From Melastoma dodecandrum (lineage: Eukaryota; Streptophyta; Magnoliopsida; Myrtales; Melastomataceae): DNA of 64,000 nt. Below, in pieces: positions 22,386 through 34,848 of this stretch. Where the stretch lies: the NCBI GenBank assembly GCA_029817715.1, contig JARUPY010000203.1, positions 1 to 64,000 on the forward strand, written 5' to 3'. Under the pieces are notes generated by a model that was not told the origin of the DNA, ran no database searches, and saw only the letters and a list, made by a program, of their open reading frames with translations. Within the stretch, counting starts at the first letter, position 1; every line of letters starts with the position of its first letter. A program made the position numbers and the translations under genes.

Positions 22386-22970
22386 TGCAAAATATACGTT
22401 TATGGCTCAACTTTAAGCCAACTTTTTATTTTGTCATTAACTTAATTTGTTATATAATTTTGTCATTAATTTTTTTTTATTTCTATTTTGGTTAATCATG
22501 AATTTCTTCTACCGAAAGCCAAACAAGGCCTTAATATAGTCAAACATGTGTCCTATAATAGTAGAGTTTTGACATCTCATTCATTCGTCTCATAATCCAC
22601 TTTATCCGTAATAGTCGCCCCCTAATAGAACATCATCCGACATTCATCGATTTTTCATATTTTTTGACAACATCAGTAACTATCGTTTACTTCGGCTTCC
22701 AATTCACTTGATTTGTTCATCAAAATTTTATAATAAAAAAACAAATGAAAGGTTTCAATATTATTTCCTATTTTTTTAAATTTTTTTTCGTTTTAGTCGA
22801 TAAATGAAAATTGTCTATTAAGGCATTGTTTGGCTTTCGCTAGAAGAAATTCACGATTGACCAAAATTAAAATAAAAACAAAAGTTGGTGATAAAATTGT
22901 ATAACAAACTAAGTTAAGGACAAAACAAAAAGTTTGGCTCCAAGTTGAGGCCATAAATTGATATTTTGCC
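22386..22970. mobile_element. MITE copy 1, long terminal inverted repeats (Mutator-like type)
   Basis: About 585 bp. The left arm (GCTCAACTTTAAGCCAA, then AATTTCTTCTACCGAAAGCC) is inverted at the right end (GGCTTTCGCTAGAAGAAATT, then TTGAGGCCATAAATTGATA), giving inverted repeats of roughly 150 bp. The interior has no coding capacity. It is nearly identical by eye to the copy at 49773-50359. Possible 9-bp duplications here (CAAAAAAAA and TAAAGAAAA) are imperfect. Confidence 0.85.
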
Positions 22971-23847
22971 TAAAGAAAACTATCAAGCGGACGACGTTTA
23001 GGTCAGGTAAGACGGCGGTTGGTGGACTTTGATCACCCCCTCTAAATTATTTAAGAGGTTATATATAGACGGACATAAATATCTACATGTATCGGAAAAG
23101 GGTTGTATGCATACCAACACTTAAAAGTTTTGCTTATCATTAATTGATTTTATTTCTATCTTGTTCGATTGGGATATTCTTCTGGCCTGTTTTCTGGGTT
23201 GGCCGTGAATTCTGGTCAAATTTGGGCGCCTCCTATAATTCTTACTTTGCCTTCTTGGTTGGGGTCGGTGTTATTATGACCCGCAAAACAATCGTTTTGC
23301 ACACTGCAGCATTTTGAACTGCACCAACTCCATGGAATCCACCAAGGATGGACTGCAATCAACATCCCACCTTACATGGTACAAGTTGCAGGATTAGGTT
23401 TGGTAATGGCAGGAGCAGGAATAAAACCATAAATGCCCACCACCCACCAAAACAATCCACAGACACATTACTGAATGAATGGCAGATTAACTCATCGAAA
23501 AGGACTAGGATTCAAGCCACCATCTCAGGTTCTTTCACAAGGAAGGAAGGAAGGAGTCACCCAAACCCGAACACTAGCACCCGCTAGTCCCGGACATTCA
23601 TAATATCTCTTGACAGGAAACAGCGGAATTATGGCAACATCAATGGAACTACGTTTGAAAGAATCTGTTCGGCATCTCAATTACATGAATGGAATCTAAA
23701 TATAACCACAGCTTGCTAATGTAAGCAAAACCACCACAAGGAGCAAACCCGGAGAGAGCACCTCCCGACGAGTAATGTAACTATCAGTTGTTCGGGATAA
23801 GTATGTATTACCTTTCATATTTGTTTCGGAGAGGTTTGCTTCCATTT
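22971..23847. other. Intergenic and GAUT9 3' UTR
   Basis: No gene visible. The part nearest 23848 should be the 3' UTR of the minus-strand GAUT9 gene. Confidence 0.5.
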
Positions 23848-25929
23848 TCAAAGGCCAAAGTTGCACATTTGCACAAACTCCATATCACTGTCGACGTACT
23901 TAGTCCACAGGTTTTTGTACTGGTTCAAGGCGACATCCAGCCAGGGTTTCATGTTACCGTTGAAATGGATAACGGCGGCATGTTTGATTTCGTCCATGCT
24001 GATGCTTGGGTTGTAGCCAAGCCCGAGAATATGCCAGGATTTATCGAGCGATGTCGTGGTGGAGTAGAAGGTTACCAATCCGGGCGCAAGGGTCCCCGAT
24101 TTCCATAATGTCCGGTCTCCATTCTGAGCAGAAAAAAAGGAAGTCGTTAATTCACCTTCAGACAGAATTAGTTCGCCTAGTGTGCTGGAAACCACCAAGC
24201 ACACGATCAAAGAGTATTAGGCTTAACGCCAGTATTTACCATGTTCTGCCAGTAGTGGTACTCATCCGTGCATTTCTCCCGTCTCCAGGCATCAAGGTCG
24301 AATATGTTCATCCCGTAAGCCCAGGCGCAAGACTTTGGATTGAATTTCTTCTTGATGAGAGGGTGAGAGAAATTCAAATACTGTGCGAATCGGTGGAAAG
24401 GGCCAAAACAGGTTTCGACAGCCCCGTTCACTTTCCCGTTCAAGTCGATGTTCCAAAGTTCCGTCAAGTCCTTCTGAACCACCACGTCGTCGTCCAAAAG
24501 CAAAATCTTATGCAGCTTCGGGTACATCTCTGGCAAGTAGAATCGCAGGTGATCTATCATGGAAACCTGATCAAGGTCCCCGGGTATCCTGCCACCGACA
24601 CCCTGGGATTTGTTGTCCGAACCGAGTGAATATTTCTTGGCGAAATCTAACTGCCTCAATAAAGGCACGTAAGACGAATTCAAAAAGGGGAAATCTTCAA
24701 CCGCCTTGATCTCCACATGGGCACCCCCTTTCACAGGCCTCATCTTGAACCAAACTTTCATAGCTGCTATAATCCTCCTATTGGTCACCACATGAAAAAC
24801 GTGCTTCCATGGCTCCTCCGCATTCTTAACGACCGAATTCACTACCACCGAGACTGCGATCACGTTGTCGGATGCGATCGCGTAGTGATACAAGCTCGGA
24901 TCCTCGAACGCAGCCTCCGGCTCATTATCTCTATACTTCTTGGGATTTGATATCTTTTCTCCTACCAATCTCATAGCCAAACAATGCAGGCTCTTCGGTA
25001 TTGACCTCGCCGCGATCTCACTCGCAAGAGCCCCATTCTTCTTAGCCTTCACCAGTAGATCTTGAACTGCGAATATTGTGTCCTTCAACTTCTGGATCTT
25101 CACCTGATTGTCGTAGTTCTCTTTCGCCTCCACAATGATCAACCTGGCGAGCTTCACCCGATCCTTGACCTCCTGCTCGAACTGCCTCAACACATCCTTG
25201 TCCAGCGTCCTTTCCGCCTCAAACAGAGAAGCTCGATAATTCGACTTTGCGGATATGTCGGAAAAGTTCTTCGCCAGGTCATCGAATATCCTCACCTGTC
25301 TCGATATATCCATCTTGAGCTTCCTGGCATATGTGGCATACGCATTCACAAGAGCCACGTGGTCTGTCACCTGCCTGTGTATCAAATCCAAGTGCGTTTT
25401 AAGGGGGTCGGTATTCAACGCCAACAGCGGATGGGGCATGTAATTGCTTCCCGTTCTGGATATCTGCAAATTCGAATCAAATTTCACTTAACAACAACTC
25501 CCGAAATGAAGCAGATACAAAAAAATCGAGCACAATTAACACACTTATCACCCTGCAGACATGAATATGCCACTAGTAGAAGCACATAAAAAGATCAAAT
25601 CCAGTTCAATCGAGCTAGATAAGTTCACACAAATCGAACTACCAAGCCAGTCGATCACGGCTATGACTAATATCAGCTCAGGGACGCCCCAATTTCCAGC
25701 ATCAAACGCTTATAAATCCTACAATCAAGCCCCGACAGAATCCACGCCTCACCGAGGAATGTCGACGGTGGCTGTGAGGAGAAGAGAGGATGACGGAGAG
25801 GGTGACGAGGAACAAAAGCGAGAAAGCGGCAGAGATGACGATCCGGTAGGAAGGAAAGGAGGAGTTCCTGAGGGCTGACCCCCCGAAGGAGGACGACGAA
25901 CCTCTCCCTCCCCTCGCAGGAACCACCAT
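23848..25929 (-). CDS. GAUT9: Galacturonosyltransferase, GAUT family, GT8
   Basis: Three exons join in frame: 25753-25929, 24240-25463 and 23848-24123, coding 558 aa, like Arabidopsis GAUT9 (about 561). It is a type II Golgi membrane protein: a short cytosolic start, then a hydrophobic anchor (about residues 28-49, IVISAAFSLLFLVTLSVIL), a stem with heptad character (about 75-215) and the GT8 catalytic domain. The metal-binding DDD lies at about residues 383-385 (LLDDDVVVQKDLTELW), followed by NGAVETCFG, WAYGMNIFDLDAWRR and the C-terminal HFNGNMKPWLD and FVQMCNFGL. The family adds galacturonic acid from UDP-GalA to pectin homogalacturonan. Paralogue choice rests on sequence recall and the PGD2 neighbour. 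All key residues are present. Confidence 0.93.
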
Positions 25930-28103
25930 TCCCGACGTACACTACAGCGCCGTCGCCTTTCCGATGACCGCTGAGGTCGAGTGGTGGGGCGGTGGGAGGG
26001 TGTCAGTGTTAAGTGGCAGATACGAGAACGGGCTCGATTCGAGGAAGGAAGGTCAGATGGATCGATCGATTCATTCATGGGACCGACAACTTCCGTGTTT
26101 GCCCTTTTTTGTTTTTTTGTCCGTCTTGTCGGCGTTTCAATTCAATGTGAGAAGAATAGGGACATTCATCGGGCCGGTTCTGTATTATAATTATGGTAAG
26201 CCCAATATATGTGGCCCATTTTATTGGGTTCCAACCAATATTTTCACAAGCCCAATATATACGGCCCACTTTCATGGCCTAAGGTAGCCCCAAGGAAATG
26301 ATTTGTTGTTTGGATAATATTTCCGAAAAAAAATGAAGTCATCCAAGGGCAAATAAAAAAAAAAGAAAGGAAAAGAAAAGGTGGGTGACAATCTTTGGCC
26401 CCCATGTCAAATCCAACCCCATTTTTCCCAATCCTATTTCCAAAATGATGTCCCCTTTGGCTAATCATGGATCACTCCTTTTCCTTTTTTCCTTGGGGAT
26501 GTTTCTTTCGTACCATATGCATCATCCACAAGATGATAAAATAATATATGCACCCCAATCAGTAACGATATCGCACGTGTGCCACAATCATATCCAGATA
26601 TCTGGCCCTCCAAGTCAAATATTGGCAAGAACACACCCCAGATTTCACCAATGAGAACACACGCTATGCTATGTTAATCTCTTCTGAATGTTTCCGGAGC
26701 CATTGATGGACCCCAAATCGAATTTTAAATCCGACAATGAACCCATTACGAGCCTTGACTAAGCAATTCTGGCGCCGAAATATGTTGTTTATGTAATTCT
26801 GTATCCCCAATTCATTTTATTAAAGTTTTCTAGCATGATTAGCTATGATGCACACTTCTCCTATTGTTTTTGCATGTGAAAGTCGGTCGTTTTGATCCGG
26901 GTCATACCTGTGGAACCACCCTCCTCTTTCCAACTTGCATTCTTCGTGAAAGTTGTCTAAAATCAGGTGGTATCCTTTCTTGTCTTGGTATGGAGCTATA
27001 TTGAGTGTTGGTTTGATTGATGATAACATGACTTAGGATTGATTACAAGATCGTGCTACAGGTTGCCACTAATTTTCTGATAAGACCATGTTTCATTTTT
27101 ATGTCAATTTTTTTTTTAATAAACTACATCTCAAGAGATTCTTTTGCATCAAATTTTCATTCAGAATCATAGAGTTATGATTTTTTAAAGTTTTACCCTA
27201 TTTCAACCGGTTAAATCCAAAATTTCGTATCATTTTCTATACATGCCTAGAACTTCTCAATTTTTAGTGGGTTGTTCTTTACATTATTAGGAACACTTAG
27301 AATTTTATTTTTACCTGGTTTCGATTTTCCTGGAATATCCAATCCCATATCGACATGCAGTTTGGGCTTAGTAAAACCCAACACCATTTCACCTCTGTGA
27401 GCTCATTAGATACTAAATTTTACAGTAATGATTTTATTTTAGCTTTGGTTTCATCCCATTTACGTTTATGGATCATGATTTATATATTTTTATTGGAACG
27501 CTCGACAATGTATTTACATTTCGGACTTGGCCCAAATTCATTGAATTTTATTCTACATTGAGCCCATTCATTTGCGCCTAAAATTTGCGGTCCACTTCCT
27601 TAATTACTTGGTGATGTCCCCATAAAATTTCATGATTTTTAGAGTTTTATTGCCTATTGTTTGTCATTTCTTTATTTTTTATTTATTTAGTTCCGATTTT
27701 TGAGTAATTAGGAATTGAGTCGAAACATGAATCCAGCCCTAAGTGTATAGGCTCGTAGTCGACATTCTTTCTCACTTTTTTTAATTTACGTACTTGATTG
27801 TGATTGCGCTTGTGTTATATCGTGCTATCACTTGACATTAGGATGCTCATGATGTCGACCAGCACGCGTGTCGAGTGAGGCACGTACACCCGTTCCACGG
27901 TAATGACCAGCAGATGGTGGTTCCGTGATTTACATTATCTCAGCAACAGCGACCGATCGCCTCCCCTTGGAGATGTGTATCATATATTAGAGCGTCTCCT
28001 TACGTTCGGATGAACACTGAGGAAGTCTCAATTATTGGCATTCTTGATAGAAGCTCTCATACAAGAAGCAAATTCACATGGAAGAGGAACAAAAAGGAGA
28101 GAA

Positions 28104-28134
<31 letters not shown>

Positions 28135-28241
28135 AAGAACAGAAAAACTGCTGTTTTATTAGAGCAGCATTTTTTAGTTAGCCTAAAAGTGCTTAGAAGA
28201 TTAACTTTTATCTTAATCATAATGGGATTAATACTGATCCA
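25930..28241. other. Intergenic DNA upstream of GAUT9 and downstream of the bZIP gene
   Basis: The first few hundred bases are the GAUT9 promoter and leader. A short inverted pair, GCCCAATATAT then GGCCCA (about 26200-26270), is present. From 26700 to 28000 the DNA is AT-rich without recognisable genes and may hold old repeat sequence. An ATT trinucleotide run lies near 28107-28133. Confidence 0.4.
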
Positions 28242-28805
28242 TTACTCGGACGACTCTGCCATCACTCGGGTCGCGATGATATCACAGGAGACGTCCTCGA
28301 GGTCTCCCAGAGTAGAGAAGGTGGTGTCGAGCTGCATGTTGGCGAGCATCCCGCGGAGGATCGAGACCTCCTCCTTGAGCCGGGCATTCTCCTGGGCGGC
28401 TACGTCCCCGACCTCTGAGGCCCTGGTGAGCCCCTCGGAGAGCCGGCAGTTCTCTTCCCTCAGCCAGACAACCTGCGACCAAAGCTCGTCGAGGTGCCTC
28501 TGCTTCCTCATGCGGGATCGGCGGGCAGACTCCCTGTTGGAGATCATCCTCCGCCTCTTCCGCTCGTTGATGAGGACGAGCTGCTGTTGCTGTTGCTGGT
28601 GGTTGTGGTTGGGGTTGTAGGCTGCCTGATGATCCTCCTCGGCCTCTTCCGAGGTCGAGGAGGAGTTTCCGGGGAAGGGGAGGGGCAGGGCGACCGGGGT
28701 CATGGGCGCGGCGGCAGGGATGGGGATGGTGGTGTTGGTGAAGTGGAGGGGGAGCGAGGGTGAGATTAAGTAGTGGAGCTTATTAATAATGTCATTTGTG
28801 TCCAT
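28242..28805 (-). CDS. bZIP transcription factor, group S-like (bZIP42/43 type)
   Basis: Intronless, 187 aa. A Pro/Ser-rich and then Gln/His-rich N-terminus (residues 1-77) precedes the basic region at about 81-103 (RRRMISNRESARRSRMRKQR) with the invariant N-x7-R (N90, R98), and then a leucine zipper from about 105 to 158 (heptads LDELWSQ, LREENCR, LTRASEV, LKEEVSI, LRGML). Small intronless bZIPs with a long zipper are typical of group S, which bind ACGT cores and often pair with group C. The 5' leader of about 150 bases has no ATG, so the sucrose-responsive conserved uORF found in the S1 bZIP11 type is absent, which fits the bZIP42/43 branch. The exact orthologue is not fixed. Confidence 0.9.
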   Translation of the reverse strand: MDTNDIINKLHYLISPSLPLHFTNTTIPIPAAAPMTPVALPLPFPGNSSSTSEEAEEDHQAAYNPNHNHQQQQQQLVLINERKRRRMISNRESARRSRMRKQRHLDELWSQVVWLREENCRLSEGLTRASEVGDVAAQENARLKEEVSILRGMLANMQLDTTFSTLGDLEDVSCDIIATRVMAESSE

Positions 28806-28980
28806 TTTGTATTTCTTTTTGTGTTTTGAGAATTGGGTTGTTTTTGTTGGTGTGTGGGTGAATTTGGGTGGAATAGAGAAATAGGAGATTTGGATATATT
28901 TGTTTTTCTATGTTGGGGTTAAGGTTCGGATGTAAGAAGTGGGAGGAGAGATGAGGTGATGAGATGAGAAGAGAAGGGTG

Positions 28981-28991
28981 TGTATTTATAG
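28981..28991 (-). promoter_or_regulatory. TATA box of the bZIP gene
   Basis: On the minus strand GGCCTATAAATACAC lies about 180 bases upstream of the ATG, placing the start of transcription near 28955. Confidence 0.6.
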
Positions 28992-30610
28992 GCCTAAGGG
29001 AGGTCTCCCTTCGGGACCCACATCTCAACATTTACTTAATCTCTTAACTCAACTCCATTCATACAACTCTCTCTCTCTCACACACACACACACTTGTTTA
29101 CCTGGTAATAATTGGTTTTCCTTATGTTTTAGTACAAGTCACACCCAATCAGTTTCATGACAAATGATATAGTTATTGATTTAAACCACTATCAACTAAC
29201 TACTACTACTACTACAGCGTGTGAACTTTATGAGTTTGAAGAAGAGGAAGAAGAAGAACAAGATGATGATGATGGAATAAGATAATCATGGTTTAAGAAT
29301 GAGTTCTTGAGTGTGTCGAAGTTTTGAGAGTAATCATGGTATCAATAATGGGGTGGTGAGATTAATGGCCCCCCCCCCCCCCAATGAAAATTTAAAAAGA
29401 AAAGAGACTAAATTATTTAATATGTGGTTGCTTGTACCAATCAAACCCCACGTACCACACATTTACATTTCCCCAAATTTGTAAGAAAGAAAGAGAGAAA
29501 GGAGAAAATGGAGCAACCTGCCATTGTCTGAAGATTATTAAAATTCCTAAGTTAATGGGGGGTGACATGTCTGCACAATAGCTCATGTTATTATCTCCCT
29601 TGTGGATAATAATCCCCTGCTGACCATGTTTAGCTTACGTCACTCACGTATTCGATAAAGAAAAAGATTGGCAAACCCAGTGAATTGTTCCCACTACATC
29701 CTGTTGTTGCGTGTTTTTTTGGGTTTGGAGCATAAATATCTCAATTCAACAACAAAGTAAAAAATAGAAGTAAAAAATAGCCCATTGGCTTCCCTTCGTG
29801 GCCACTTATCCAAAGCCTCCTCCAAAAAAGGTGTTATTGATTATTGATTGATTGATTGGGTATCTCCCATTGTTCTTTATTTGTTTTCTTATTTCGAGTG
29901 CATTGCATTAAGGTGCGACCAATTGCTTACCTCAACATACATGTCCCTGCAAAGCACACAACAAAATCATAGAGATATCCAGAAAGGTGGAATCATTTCT
30001 TAACATTGAAGATACATACACCATCCCTATCCCTTACCTCTCCCTCGTCCTCCTCCTACTACTACGCCTTCGCGATTAGTCTCACCGTTTTGACTAATCG
30101 GATCCTCACTAAACTTAGTAATCAGCACTCTTATGATACGAATGCTTGCTTCTTTTCTTACTGATTATCTATTGCCAACGAGCTCGTGTTTTTTTTTATA
30201 TATATTTATATTGGCAACTCATATGATAATTCTACAACCCCCCAAAAAAAAAGAAGGCACCATGGTGCGACAGTTTCAGGGAAAATGTCAGAAAGAATAT
30301 ATGTTGGCGCGAGAGAGGACCCATTATTACCAAATATGAGGTTCAAATGTCTTCGGACCAACCACCACCTCAAAAAAATAATTAAAATTCATGCTCTTCG
30401 CAAGTGGTGGTCATACTCCTCTGTTACTCCCTCTTCATCATCATCATCATTTTCTTTTGTCCTTTTTCTGGCCCTTGATTTCAGTTCTTCAGGTATATCC
30501 CCCTTGCGTATACATTTCGACCGATGCGATCGCGACTGTCTCCTAATCTGTGCCGTCGACATTAAAATTTATACGACCAACTAAATTTATACAAGTTGGT
30601 GAATATATAT
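28992..30610. other. Intergenic, bZIP promoter side
   Basis: No gene is visible. It contains CA and CT microsatellites (about 29069-29093), a poly-C run (29371-29382) and a TATA-type run (30604-30618) that became the insertion site of the copia element. Confidence 0.5.
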
Positions 30611-30615
30611 ATATA
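30611..30615. repeat. 5-bp target-site duplication of the copia element (left)
   Basis: ATATA matches 34732-34736. It lies in a TA repeat, so a chance match is possible. Confidence 0.5.
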
Positions 30616-30914
30616 TATGAGAAGAAGAATGCCTTACACAGGACGCAGAGCGCAGAATTAAAGCGGTGGCAACAAAATTCATACAAATTAGACTGTGTTA
30701 GTTAACAATAGCTCCAACTAGTCTAACTGTACTTAATTATAGTACACAGAGTTATATATATATTTTAGTGCAGTTGGTTGTTGGTTGTAATAAATTTTTT
30801 CAGTGAAATGAAAATGTTTCCTTTCTCCCCGAGCTTCCTCTCTTTCTCTATTCTTCAATCTGCTTGATCTGCAGTATGTGGTGATCATTCTCTGCAGTTT
30901 GGCTTATGCTTGCA
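30616..30914 (+). repeat. 5' LTR of the copia element
   Basis: Starts TATGAGAAGAAG (the other LTR has TGTGAG), ends TGCTTGCA and directly abuts the primer-binding site. Confidence 0.88.
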
Positions 30915-30939
30915 TGGTATCAGAGCGTGAGAAGCGATC

Positions 30940-33900
30940 ATGATAGAAGCTTTTCGTGTTGGTAAGCAGATTGAACTCGATCCCTCATCTCCTTTCTTTG
31001 TGAGCCTCGCGGATGGGCAGACTAGCGTTCTGGTAACTCCAGAACTCCTGCAAGGAAATTATCTTTCTTGGTCTAGATCTGTTAAGACTGCTTTATCAAT
31101 AAGAAATAAATTGGGATTCATCGATGGTAGTATATGCAAGCCTTATGATACAAATCCCGTTTATCCTGCTTGGTCGCACTGCAATGATTTGGTTCGCACT
31201 TTGCAACTCACATTGGTGTAGTTGTTATTGCAGATAATTTTGTGCTTGAAAATGTTTTGTCTGTGCCAAATTTTTGTTGCAATCTTATCTCAGCTAGCAA
31301 ACTTACTTCTAAAGGCAATTTATCTTGTTTTTCTGAAAAATTACTGTTGTATTCAGGACTTACAAAAGTGGATGATGATTGGGCGAGTTGAGTAACAAAA
31401 AGGCCTATATGTGATGCAACAGATGAGCGGTCCTGAGAGTACTAGCGTCAATGATTCTCAACAGACTTTGTGTCTATCAAGTCAACATAATTCTACGTTC
31501 ATTTCATTGGATGAATTTGATCTTTGGCATTGTAGGCTAGGGCATGCTTCTTTAGACAAGCTCAAGTGTTGGAGTAAGATAAATTCTGCAATTTGTGTCA
31601 AACAGAATAATGTCTGTAGTTCCTGTCATCAATCTAAACAAAAGAAATTGACTTTTCCCTTGAGTATGACTAAAAGTGCTCGTGTTTTTGAATTAATACA
31701 TGTTGATATCCGGGGACCATATTCAACTAAAGCAATATGAGGTTTTAAATATTTCTTGACTAAAGTTAATAAATTTAGCAGAGGAACCTCGATGTATCTC
31801 ATGAGACATAAGAGTGAAACATATAATTACATCAAAGACTTTTGTCAAATGGTTCATACCCAATTTGATCAACATGTTAAGATAATTAGATCAGATAATG
31901 GTGCTGAGTTTATCATGGTTGATTTTTACAAAAACAGTGGTATTCTACATCAAGTAAGTTGTCCAAAAACTCCCCAACAAAATGGAGTAGTGGAAAGAAA
32001 ACATCAGCATTTACTTTCTACTTCTGGAGCACTACTCTTTCAATCTGGTCTGCCTTTACAATTTTGGGGTTATGCTGTTTTGACAGCTATTTATATCATA
32101 AACAGATTACCCTCTACAGTTTTGAAATTTAAAACTCCTTATGAAGTACTATTTTGTAAGCCACCTTCTCTTTCTCATATGAGAGTGTTTGGGTCACTTT
32201 GTTTTGTAAATACACTTTTTCAACATAGAACAAAGTTTGATAAGAGAGTTGATAAATGTGTTTTTGTTGGGTATCCTTTAAATGCTAAAGGATATATGGT
32301 GTATCATTTAGACACCAAACAAATTTCAATCTCCAGAAATGTCGTCTTCTATGAATCTATTTTTTCTTTCAAACTTTCTACAGTCATCAATAGTGATAAT
32401 GGTTCTTGTTCTTCACAGTTGAATGGTTCTTGTTCTGTTTTTGGTCATATGTACAGTAGTGGTGACAATACAGAAGACATAGCTAACAATGAGAACTCTG
32501 AATCTGTACCTGCTTCTGATTTCGTTAATGAAACTATGTCTGAATCTGATTCTGAACTTGTTAACAATTCTGAGTCTGAATCTGAAAATGGAATAACTTT
32601 AAGAAGAGGTACAAGAGAAAGAAGGCCCCCATCTTATCTCAGAGATTATCACCATAGGCTTTATATGGCTTTGGCTGCTCCCTCCTCATCTGCTTCTGAC
32701 AAGTCCACTTCTCTTTCTTTAGTTATTCCTTTCTCTGTACCTGCGCATCCCATTGATTCATACATAGCTTATTCTCAACTTTCTGTTCCATATAAGTCTT
32801 TTCTTGTGCATTTGGAAAATCATCTGGAACCTCAGTCATATCATCAGGCAAAACATATTCCACATTGGGTTAAGGCTATGAATGATGAGCTCAATGCTTT
32901 GGAGGACAATTCTACAAGGGAGATTGTTTCTTTGCCTGAAGGAAAACGACCTATAGGTTGTAAATGGGTCTTTAAAACTAAGTTGAAGGCAGATGGTTCC
33001 ATGGAAAGATACAAAGCTGGATTGGTGGCTAAAGGGTATACTCAAGTAGAATGGATTGATTATCAAGAAAGTTTCAGTCATGTTGCTAGACATACTTCTA
33101 TGAGAATGTTTTTGATTTAGCAGCTGCTAAGGGCTGGTTCTTAAGATAATTTGACATTCACAATGCTTTTCTTAATAGTGATTTATATGAGGAAGTCTAC
33201 ATAGAGTTGCCGCAGGGTATGCTGATTCGGGGGGAGATTGAAGGTCAATGAACATCAAGGAAAGTTTATAAACTAAAAAAGTCCAAGGACTTTTTTAGTT
33301 TATAAACTTTCCTTGATGTTCATTGACCTTGGACTTAAACAAGCATCCAGACAGTAGAATATCAAATTAACGGATTATTTGCTGGCTGTTGGCTTTGTTC
33401 AGTCTAAGGCAGAGTACTCCTTGTTTGTAAGTAACACAAATAAGGGCTATGTTGATGTGCTTGTGTATGTTGATGACATTGATGTTGCAGGATCGAATGA
33501 GGAAGTGATTAACAAGCTGCAAAGGCATTTGGAGGCATATTTCAAAGTCAGAAACCTAGGAGACTTGAAATATTTTCTGGGTTTAGAAATAGGAAGGTCA
33601 AGTAAAGGAATATTTGACTCACAAAGAGGCTATACTTTGAGGATGTTAGAAGAGCAAGGTAAACTAGCTGTCAAACCTTCTTCTGTTCCTTTACAACCTA
33701 ATGTCAAATTGATGCGTGGAGATAAAGAAAACCCAGTGAATATTGTTTCATACAGACAACTAGTAGGAAAGCTTATCTATCTGGGGATAACAATACCAGA
33801 TATTGCTTATGTTGTGCACAGTTTAGCTCAGTTTATGGTTGCCCTACTAAACAATATTGGGATGTAGCTTGTGGTGTTCTGAGATATTTGAAGTCTATGC

Positions 33901-34423
33901 CGGGAAAGGGTGTTTTGTAAGTTGCTCTGATTTGTGTCTTAAGGCTTACACAGACAGTGATTGGGCTGGATGCATAGAAACAAGAAGATCAACAACTGGA
34001 TTTTGTGTTTTTATTGGAGATTCCATGGTGAGTTGGAAGTCAAAAAGGCAATGGACAATTTCCAAGAGCTCTACAGAGGCAGAATATCGAGCAATTGCTT
34101 CAACTGTAGCTGAATTGGTATGGTTAAGAGCTTTGTTGAAAAATTTCTGCATTACTTTGCAACCAGCACAGCTTTTCTGTGACAACAAGTATGCCATCTA
34201 CTTGACCAAAAATCCTGTCTTTCATGAACGTATGAAGCATTGGGAGATATATTTGCATTTTGTGAGAGAAAAAGTGGCAAGTAGTGAAATTGAGATCGGT
34301 CATGTTGTGACACAGATGCAAGGAGCTGATATTTTGACAAAGGGTTTACATCCTATGCGATTCCGATTTTTAGTAGGCAAGATGAGACTTATTGACATTC
34401 ATAATTCACATCTTGAGGGGGAG
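30940..34423 (+). pseudogene. Copia gag-pol polyprotein, disrupted
   Basis: Pieces in order: a gag N-terminus (30940-31180; LVTPELLQGNYLSWSRSVKT, LGFIDGSI); a large deletion of gag and most of the protease, with shifted-frame remains to about 31400; GAG-pre-integrase and integrase (31411-32400; DLWHCRLGHASLDKL, zinc ligands CSSCHQSKQKK, a TGA at 31738, then IRSDNGAEF and TPQQNGVVERKH); reverse transcriptase (32850-33850; IGCKWVFKTKLKADGS, YVDVLVYVDDIDVAGSN) with a stop at 33118 and an inverted duplication at 33241-33330 that destroys it; RNase H (33930-34420; AYTDSDWAGCIETRRSTTGF, STEAEYRAIA, LFCDNKYAI, GADILTKGL). It cannot encode a working element. Confidence 0.9.
33241..33330. repeat. Perfect 44-bp inverted repeat with 2-nt spacer
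   Basis: The left arm 33241-33284 and right arm 33287-33330 are exact reverse complements around AA (33285-33286). The left arm is genuine RT coding sequence (KVYKLKKS). The frame resumes after the right arm with LGLKQAS, so the right arm is an inserted inverted copy in place of the short LYG-coding segment. Confidence 0.95.
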
Positions 34424-34731
34424 TGTGAGAAGAAGAAGGCCTTACTGATTAAAGACAGGACGCAGAGCACAGGATTGAAGCGGTGGCAACAAGATTCATA
34501 CAAATTAAGCTGTGTTAGTTAACAATAGCTCCAACTAGTCTGGCTGTACTTAGTTATAGTACACAGAGTTTTATATATATTTTAGTGCAGTTGGTTGTTG
34601 GTTGTAACAAACTTTTCCAGTAAAATGAGAATGTTTCATTTCTCCCCAAGCTTCCTCTCTTTCTCTGTTCTTCAGTCTGCTTGATCTGCAGTATGTTGTG
34701 ATCTTTCTCTGAAATTTGGCTTCTGCTCGTA
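34424..34731 (+). repeat. 3' LTR of the copia element
   Basis: Begins TGTGAGAAGAAG after the purine tract, ends TGCTCGTA, and is followed by ATATA. Confidence 0.88.
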
Positions 34732-34838
34732 ATATATACATATATATTTGTTTATATAGATTACAAAAGAGGAGTCTTTTCCTCACACAATGCGTGTGGG
34801 TGGTAAGGGTAGGGAGAGCCGTAAGGTTCACCAAGTTG

Positions 34839-34848
34839 TATATAAAAG
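34839..34848 (+). promoter_or_regulatory. TATA-like element upstream of a possible small-peptide gene
   Basis: TATATAAAAG, about 100 bases past the copia LTR. A short hairpin (arms GTGGAAGAAG and CTTCTTCCA, about 34878-34915) lies downstream. Confidence 0.3.

Larger units (their letters stand above)
30616..34731 (+). mobile_element. Ty1/copia LTR retrotransposon, 4.1 kb, defective
   Basis: Complete structure: LTR 30616-30914, primer-binding site TGGTATCAGAGCG (30915-30927, tRNA-Met), internal region, polypurine tract GAGGGGGAG (about 34415-34423), LTR 34424-34731, with ATATA on both sides. A hand count gave about 26 mismatches over roughly 285 aligned LTR positions (about 9%), mostly transitions, so it is an old insertion. 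The order integrase before reverse transcriptase identifies copia. The internal region is shortened and broken. Confidence 0.92.

Noticed and set aside
28806..28955. Conserved sucrose-responsive uORF expected in S1 bZIP leaders
   Set aside because: No ATG occurs in the predicted leader.
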